A stretch of 51,618 bases of DNA from Gammaproteobacteria bacterium (GTDB taxonomy: Bacteria > Pseudomonadota > Gammaproteobacteria > PS1 > Pseudothioglobaceae), in assembly GCA_030739975.1 (NCBI GenBank), contig JASLYC010000039.1:1-51618 (forward strand), in the 5' to 3' direction. The stretch's first letter is position 1; every line of letters begins with the position of its first letter. Shown piece by piece: positions 47,262-51,618 of the stretch. Below the pieces are notes generated by a model that was given only the letters and a program-made list of their open reading frames with translations, searched no databases and was not told the DNA's origin. The position numbers and the translations under genes are program-made.

Positions 47262-48347
47262 TTAGCGTATTTTAATGGATGCTAAACTTATCAATACTAA
47301 AATTAATGTAATCATCCAAAAACGGACAATGATTTTTGGCTCAGATAGGCCTTTTTTTTCAAAGTGATGGTGTAACGGGGCCATAAGGAAAAAACGCTCC
47401 TTAGTACGCTTATAATAGCCAACCTGTATTATTACTGAGAGGGTTTCAGCTACGAAAACTCCACCCATTAAAAATAGTAAAATTTCCTGGCGAATTAAAA
47501 TAGCAATTACTGCTAATATCGCCCCAAGTGACAAAGATCCAACATCACCCATAAAAACTTCTGCAGGGTAAGTGTTAAACCACAAAAACCCAAACCCAGA
47601 ACCTATAAGTGCTGCACAAACAACGAACAGCTCGCCTGTTCCTGGCATAAAGGGCATGTTTAAATAATTTGAAAAGTTATAGTTTCCACTGACATAAGCA
47701 AAAAGTGCAAGTGCGCCCGATATTAGTATTACTGGCATAATAGCTAACCCATCAAGACCATCAGTCAAGTTGACTGCGTTTGAGCTTCCAACAATAACGA
47801 AGTATGCCAAAATAACTAAACCCGTCGACCCTAGTGCCAATGATACGTCCTTAAAGAATGGCACTAGTAGTTCAGTTTGTAGCGGATTTTCAATAGTAGT
47901 TACTATAATTAATCCAATAATAACAGCACCGATAGATTGGGAATATAGCTTCTGCCTTGCAGTAATTCCGTGATGGGATTGCCTCTTAATCTTTTGATAA
48001 TCATCCATAAAACCGATAGAGCCAAAAATTATTGTTGTTAGTACGATTATCCAGAGGTATGGGCTATGCCAATCGCCCCAAATTAGAATGCTAGCTATGA
48101 AAGACAATAAAACCATAAGTCCGCCCATAGTTGGTGTTCCAGATTTAGATAAGTGTGTCTCTGGTCCATCTGTACGAATAATTTGGCCTATTTGGTGCTG
48201 CTGAAGCTTGTTAATAAAAAAGTGTCCCAGGGTTAGACTGATGACAAGAGAGGCAAGCATAGCTAGTACAGCTCTTAAAGTCAGATAACTAATTACATTA
48301 AAGCCAGAGTCAATCTGAGTTAGAAAGTTCAGTATTTCTAAAAACAT
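47262..48347 (-). CDS. mraY: phospho-N-acetylmuramoyl-pentapeptide transferase MraY
   Basis: MraY attaches the UDP-muramoyl-pentapeptide to undecaprenyl phosphate, forming lipid I at the inner membrane. The 361-residue protein has ten helices. It shows TPTMGG (about 74-79), GFMDDYQKI with the catalytic Asp pair (about 112-120), [13 protein letters not shown] (about 188-200), [14 protein letters not shown] (about 261-274) and [12 protein letters not shown] (about 320-331). It lies outside a dcw cluster: its neighbours are the cyclophilin gene (one-base overlap) and the deaminase. Confidence 0.96.
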   Translation of the reverse strand: MFLEILNFLTQIDSGFNVISYLTLRAVLAMLASLVISLTLGHFFINKLQQHQIGQIIRTDGPETHLSKSGTPTMGGLMVLLSFIASILIWGDWHSPYLWIIVLTTIIFGSIGFMDDYQKIKRQSHHGITARQKLYSQSIGAVIIGLIIVTTIENPLQTELLVPFFKDVSLALGSTGLVILAYFVIVGSSNAVNLTDGLDGLAIMPVILISGALALFAYVSGNYNFSNYLNMPFMPGTGELFVVCAALIGSGFGFLWFNTYPAEVFMGDVGSLSLGAILAVIAILIRQEILLFLMGGVFVAETLSVIIQVGYYKRTKERFFLMAPLHHHFEKKGLSEPKIIVRFWMITLILVLISLASIKIR

Positions 48348-49303
48348 TATTCCTTTTCGTTAATAGAGACAAGTTCTATTTTAAGGATTAGAAAGGATTT
48401 TGTTGTTGTTCTTGCAATTACAAGGCGAACTTCACCTTGTTTCATTAACATTAACGAGTTATTCAGTATTAGATTTTGCAGGTTTCCAGTTACAACTTCG
48501 ATTGGTTCGCTAGGTTCTTGAATGATAACTCCATTATCTAGGCTAGCACCAATAATTATGCTAACTGATTCACCTTCTTTTGGTGTTTTTCCCATTCCTT
48601 CTATTTCAATTTGACTATAGTAACCGTCACTATGCAGTATGGCATTTGGATAGTTCTCAGCTACAAATTTAGCCATATTTTGCATAATAGTTCTTGTTTC
48701 AGATTCAGCAATCTTGAGGTATTTTTGTTTGTGAATTTGGAAAGCCTTCTCGTCAGTATTAAATGCTTCTGCTTTCTCGCCAATCCTTATTATGGTTGCT
48801 TCTACAATATAGTCATCTTTCTTTATTGCATTAACAACATCCATTCCTTCAACAACAGATCCAAAAACTGTGTGCTTGCCATCAAGCCATGGAGCCTCCC
48901 TATGAGTTATAAAAAACTGTGAACCGTTTGTTCCTGGTCCGGCATTAGCCATTGATAATATTCCTGGTCCAGAATGCTTAAGGTCGGTTATCTCGTCTTC
49001 AAATTCGTATCCAGGTCCACCAGTACCATCACCTAGTGGGTCGCCACCTTGAATCATAAAATTACTGATTACTCGATGAAATATTAAGCCGTCATAAAAA
49101 CGAGTGCCAGCCTCTTTATTGCTTATTTTAGTGCCCTCTATTAGGCCTACAAAATTTATAACAGTTAGGGGTGTTTTTTCATAAGCAAGACTGATAACAA
49201 TATTGCCTTTATTTGTGTTTAGTTTTGCGTATATCCCCTCCGATAAATTGGCTGAAGAGATGGTCGATATAAATAAAGTAAAAAGCAGTATTAGTGGGCG
49301 CAT
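48347..49303 (-). CDS. exported cyclophilin-type peptidyl-prolyl isomerase with C-terminal FKBP-like region
   Basis: A 318-residue exported foldase. A signal peptide (1-18, [14 protein letters not shown]) leads to a cyclophilin domain (about 22-178) with catalytic Arg77 in [32 protein letters not shown] and Trp139 in [11 protein letters not shown]. After a helical linker, residues about 228-318 resemble a worn FKBP fold ([17 protein letters not shown], then [17 protein letters not shown]). ATG 49303 begins the signal peptide; a longer in-frame start at 49336 would spoil it. It runs into mraY with a one-base overlap. The FKBP reading is tentative. Confidence 0.88.
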   Translation of the reverse strand: MRPLILLFTLFISTISSANLSEGIYAKLNTNKGNIVISLAYEKTPLTVINFVGLIEGTKISNKEAGTRFYDGLIFHRVISNFMIQGGDPLGDGTGGPGYEFEDEITDLKHSGPGILSMANAGPGTNGSQFFITHREAPWLDGKHTVFGSVVEGMDVVNAIKKDDYIVEATIIRIGEKAEAFNTDEKAFQIHKQKYLKIAESETRTIMQNMAKFVAENYPNAILHSDGYYSQIEIEGMGKTPKEGESVSIIIGASLDNGVIIQEPSEPIEVVTGNLQNLILNNSLMLMKQGEVRLVIARTTTKSFLILKIELVSINEKE

Positions 49304-49408
49304 AGAATTAAATGAAAAAACGAATAATGATACCAAAAAATTTAGGTAATTAATACAACTATAAGTTAAAATAACTGGTTTATTTATATAAACAATATTG
49401 CTCCATAA

Positions 49409-49648
<240 letters not shown>

Positions 49649-49698
49649 CTCTGCTTTACAATAAAAGCGAGGCCTAATATCGCACTAATCTTGAGTCA

Positions 49699-50814
49699 CT
49701 ATTTCCTAAGCACGTAATTCAAAGCTGATAGGCATAGTGTTACATTTTCATTCCTGCTAGCATAGCCCATTAGCCCTATACGCCAAACTTTTCCTGCGTA
49801 CGCCCCAAGCCCTGCACCAATTTCTAGATTATATTCGTTTAACAATCTGTTACGGACATCTGCATCATCTATCCCGTCAGGAATGATGACAGTATTTAGT
49901 TGTGGCAGTCTGCTCTCAGCTTTAACCAAGAATTTAATTCCCATAGACTCTAGACCGTCTCTAAGTTTTTGGTGATTTTGTTGGTGACGTAACCAAGAAT
50001 TTTCTATACCCTCTTCTCTAATCATTAGTAATGATTCGTGAAGCCCATACAACGTATTGACTGGTGCAGTATGGTGATATGAGCGCTTTGCACCTTCTCC
50101 CCAATACCCCATAACTAGAGTCAAATCTAAAAACCAACTAGTTACTGGAGTTTTTCTTTTAGATAGTTTTGCTACCGCTCGCTCTCCGAAACTGATAGGT
50201 GAAATTCCTGGCATTGCTGATAAACATTTTTGAGATCCAGAGTATATCGCATCGATTTCCCATTCATCAACCAATAGCTCAACGCCACCCAAAGATGTTA
50301 CTGCATCAACAATTGTTATACAGTTATATTTTCGAGCAACTTTGCATAATGTCTTTGCATCTGAAAGCGCTCCAGTTGATGTTTCGGCATGCACAAATGC
50401 AACTATTGAAGCATCAGGGTTATCTTTTAAAGCGTCTTCCAGTCTGGTTGCACTTACCGGGTCTCCCCAGTTATCCTCAACAACAACAGCATTTCCACCA
50501 AAACGCGTTACGTTTTCCTTCATCCTCATTCCGAAAACACCGTTAATGCAAACTATGACTTTATCACCAGGTTCAACTAAATTTGCGAAACAAGTTTCCA
50601 TGCCAGCAGATCCTGGTGCAGAAACAGGCATGGTTAATTCGTTTTCAGTTTTAAATACATACTGTAAGGCTTTTTTTGTTTCATCCATCATTGACACGAA
50701 GGCTGGATCAAGGTGTCCAATAGTTGGCCTTGCCATAGCACTAAGTACTCTAGGATGAACGTCACTCGGGCCTGGACCCATTAATGTTCTTACTGGTGGA
50801 TAAAATGATTGCAT
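49699..50814 (-). CDS. serine/alanine-glyoxylate aminotransferase (class V PLP enzyme)
   Basis: A 371-residue PLP enzyme of the AGT/SgaA group, which makes glycine from glyoxylate with serine or alanine as amino donor. It begins with the LMGPGPSDVHPRVL motif (11-24), binds PLP through Asp170 in IVDAVTSLGG and Lys196 in SGSQKCLSAMPG, and has YHHTAPVNTLYGLHE. The length is near 380, as usual. It lies divergent from glcD, 73 bases apart, so glyoxylate made by GlcD is a natural substrate. Whether serine, alanine or both are used cannot be told from sequence. Confidence 0.9.
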   Translation of the reverse strand: MQSFYPPVRTLMGPGPSDVHPRVLSAMARPTIGHLDPAFVSMMDETKKALQYVFKTENELTMPVSAPGSAGMETCFANLVEPGDKVIVCINGVFGMRMKENVTRFGGNAVVVEDNWGDPVSATRLEDALKDNPDASIVAFVHAETSTGALSDAKTLCKVARKYNCITIVDAVTSLGGVELLVDEWEIDAIYSGSQKCLSAMPGISPISFGERAVAKLSKRKTPVTSWFLDLTLVMGYWGEGAKRSYHHTAPVNTLYGLHESLLMIREEGIENSWLRHQQNHQKLRDGLESMGIKFLVKAESRLPQLNTVIIPDGIDDADVRNRLLNEYNLEIGAGLGAYAGKVWRIGLMGYASRNENVTLCLSALNYVLRK

Positions 50815-50887
50815 AAGATGAAAGTATTATTAGTAAATGGTGAATTTTTTATTTTTTTTTGGTACACAAAATTGCTAGGATATTATA

Positions 50888-51618
50888 ATGACTTATATGT
50901 CAGTTATACAGAATTTATTAAGCTCTTTGCCTAAGGGCATTGTAATTAGTGGTAGTGAAAATACTCGTCCATTCGAGTGTGATGGACTTTTCGCTTTTAA
51001 GCAACAACCATTGGCTGTAGTTTTGCCAGAAAACCTTGAACAAATTAAAACCACATTAAAGATTTGTAGAGAAAAAAACACTGCAATCGTTACAAGAGGT
51101 TCTGCTACAGGCCTTTCTGGTGGAGCAACGCCTATAGAAGACAGTGTTGTCCTGGGGCTATCTAAATTAAATAAGGTAATTTCTATAGATCCGGATAAGC
51201 AATTAGCAATAGTTGAACCAGGAGTAAGAAATGTTGCTGTTAGTGAGGCAGCGTCTAGATACAATCTTTATTATGCTCCAGATCCGTCAAGTCAAATAGC
51301 TTGTTCAATTGGCGGAAACATTGCTGAAAATGCTGGTGGTGTTCATTGCTTAAAGTACGGCTTAACTGTTAACAATATTGAGTCCATCAAGATGCTTACT
51401 ATTGATGGGGAAGAGCTGGTCTTATCTCGACAAGATGATGGTATGGGCTTATTGGCATTGATGACAGGTTCAGAGGGTCTGCTAGGCATAATTATAGAAG
51501 TCACTCTAAAACTTACCAAGTCTCCTGAATTAGCTAGAGTAGTAATGGCAGGATTTGATACTGTCCGTGATTGCGCAGATTCGGTGGCAGACATTATTAA
51601 GGCAGGGATTATCCCTGC
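50888..51618 (+). CDS. glcD: glycolate oxidase FAD-binding subunit GlcD (3' end outside window)
   Basis: GlcD holds the FAD of glycolate oxidase, which turns glycolate into glyoxylate. The first 243 residues are in the window. They show the FAD-binding loop TRGSATGLSGGA (69-80), PDPSSQ (131-136), IGGNIAENAGG (141-151), KYGLT and LMTGSEGLLGII. ATG 50888 has AGGA seven bases upstream, which fixes the start. An ATG at 50897 is less likely. glcE and glcF, expected partners, would lie beyond the edge. Other FAD-linked 2-hydroxyacid or D-lactate oxidases share these motifs. Confidence 0.9.
   Translation, partial: MTYMSVIQNLLSSLPKGIVISGSENTRPFECDGLFAFKQQPLAVVLPENLEQIKTTLKICREKNTAIVTRGSATGLSGGATPIEDSVVLGLSKLNKVISIDPDKQLAIVEPGVRNVAVSEAASRYNLYYAPDPSSQIACSIGGNIAENAGGVHCLKYGLTVNNIESIKMLTIDGEELVLSRQDDGMGLLALMTGSEGLLGIIIEVTLKLTKSPELARVVMAGFDTVRDCADSVADIIKAGIIP

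Noticed and set aside
50342-50758. Open frame of 138 codons on the plus strand within the aminotransferase gene
   Set aside because: Antisense to a well-conserved PLP enzyme, with no supporting features.

Overview
The window reads as a low-GC chromosome segment from a marine gammaproteobacterium. The best fit from gene content and order is the SUP05/ARCTIC96BD-19 (Thioglobaceae) group. That assignment is inference: there is no rRNA gene, and no database search was possible. In support are gammaproteobacterial housekeeping genes (lpxK, kdsB, kdsA, lolD, prfC), a sodium-type oxaloacetate decarboxylase, uptake systems for amino-acid-like solutes and glycine betaine, and glycolate/glyoxylate genes. 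Intergenic spaces are short, none longer than about 275 bases. Start and stop codons often overlap, and several convergent gene ends overlap. I see no insertion sequence, prophage, CRISPR array, integrase or rRNA gene.

Layout. 1-4.6 kb: tsaE (cut by the window edge), a Ca2+/Na+ antiporter, a DUF72-like protein, hemD, an HTH/coiled-coil protein, metF, infA and tRNA-Leu(CAA). 4.6-8.3 kb: oadG-oadA-oadB followed immediately by a strongly diverged PanD-like gene, with three direct repeats upstream of the operon. 8.3-12.3 kb: the lolD/lolC-E lipoprotein exporter, divergent from lpxK-ycaR-kdsB (lipid A and Kdo supply). 12.4-16 kb: a membrane-anchored glutaredoxin, a small HExxH protein, a LysE exporter, then purE-purK on the other strand. 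15.3-17.1 kb: bioF-bioH. 17.2-20 kb: an SMR transporter with bdhA, a DUF6172 protein, thiG, tRNA-Ser(GCT) and a small secreted protein. 20.2-23.6 kb: trpC-osmC, kdsA, dapB-yciI. 23.7-29 kb: a complete Liv-type ABC importer whose binding-protein gene comes last, has its own leader and is closed by a clear terminator. 29.2-33.5 kb: a hydrolase-like/TlpA fusion, two EamA transporters, a RutE-type nitroreductase and an HIT protein. 33.6-40.6 kb: parC-folE2-aroG-gyrA. 40.8-45.2 kb: a glycine betaine importer proX-proW-proV with a very long ProW. 45.2-51.6 kb: prfC, a deaminase, a cyclophilin-mraY pair, a ferredoxin, and a serine/alanine-glyoxylate aminotransferase divergent from glcD (cut by the window end).

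How the parts fit. OadGAB is a biotin-dependent sodium pump, and bioF/bioH lie in the same window. The Liv and Pro importers, together with the GlcD and glyoxylate aminotransferase pair, suggest a cell that scavenges small dissolved organic compounds such as amino acids, osmolytes and glycolate. lpxK, kdsA, kdsB, lolCD and mraY serve the cell envelope.

The most unusual items are: (1) a PanD homologue fused to the end of the oad operon in which the Gly24-Ser25 self-cleavage pair reads Asp-Cys and the substrate-binding Arg54 is lost; (2) a ProW permease with about 450 extra N-terminal residues containing weak helical repeats; (3) an exported protein joining a nucleophile-less alpha/beta-hydrolase-like region to a TlpA thioredoxin domain; and (4) a tiny HExxH protein between redox and export genes.
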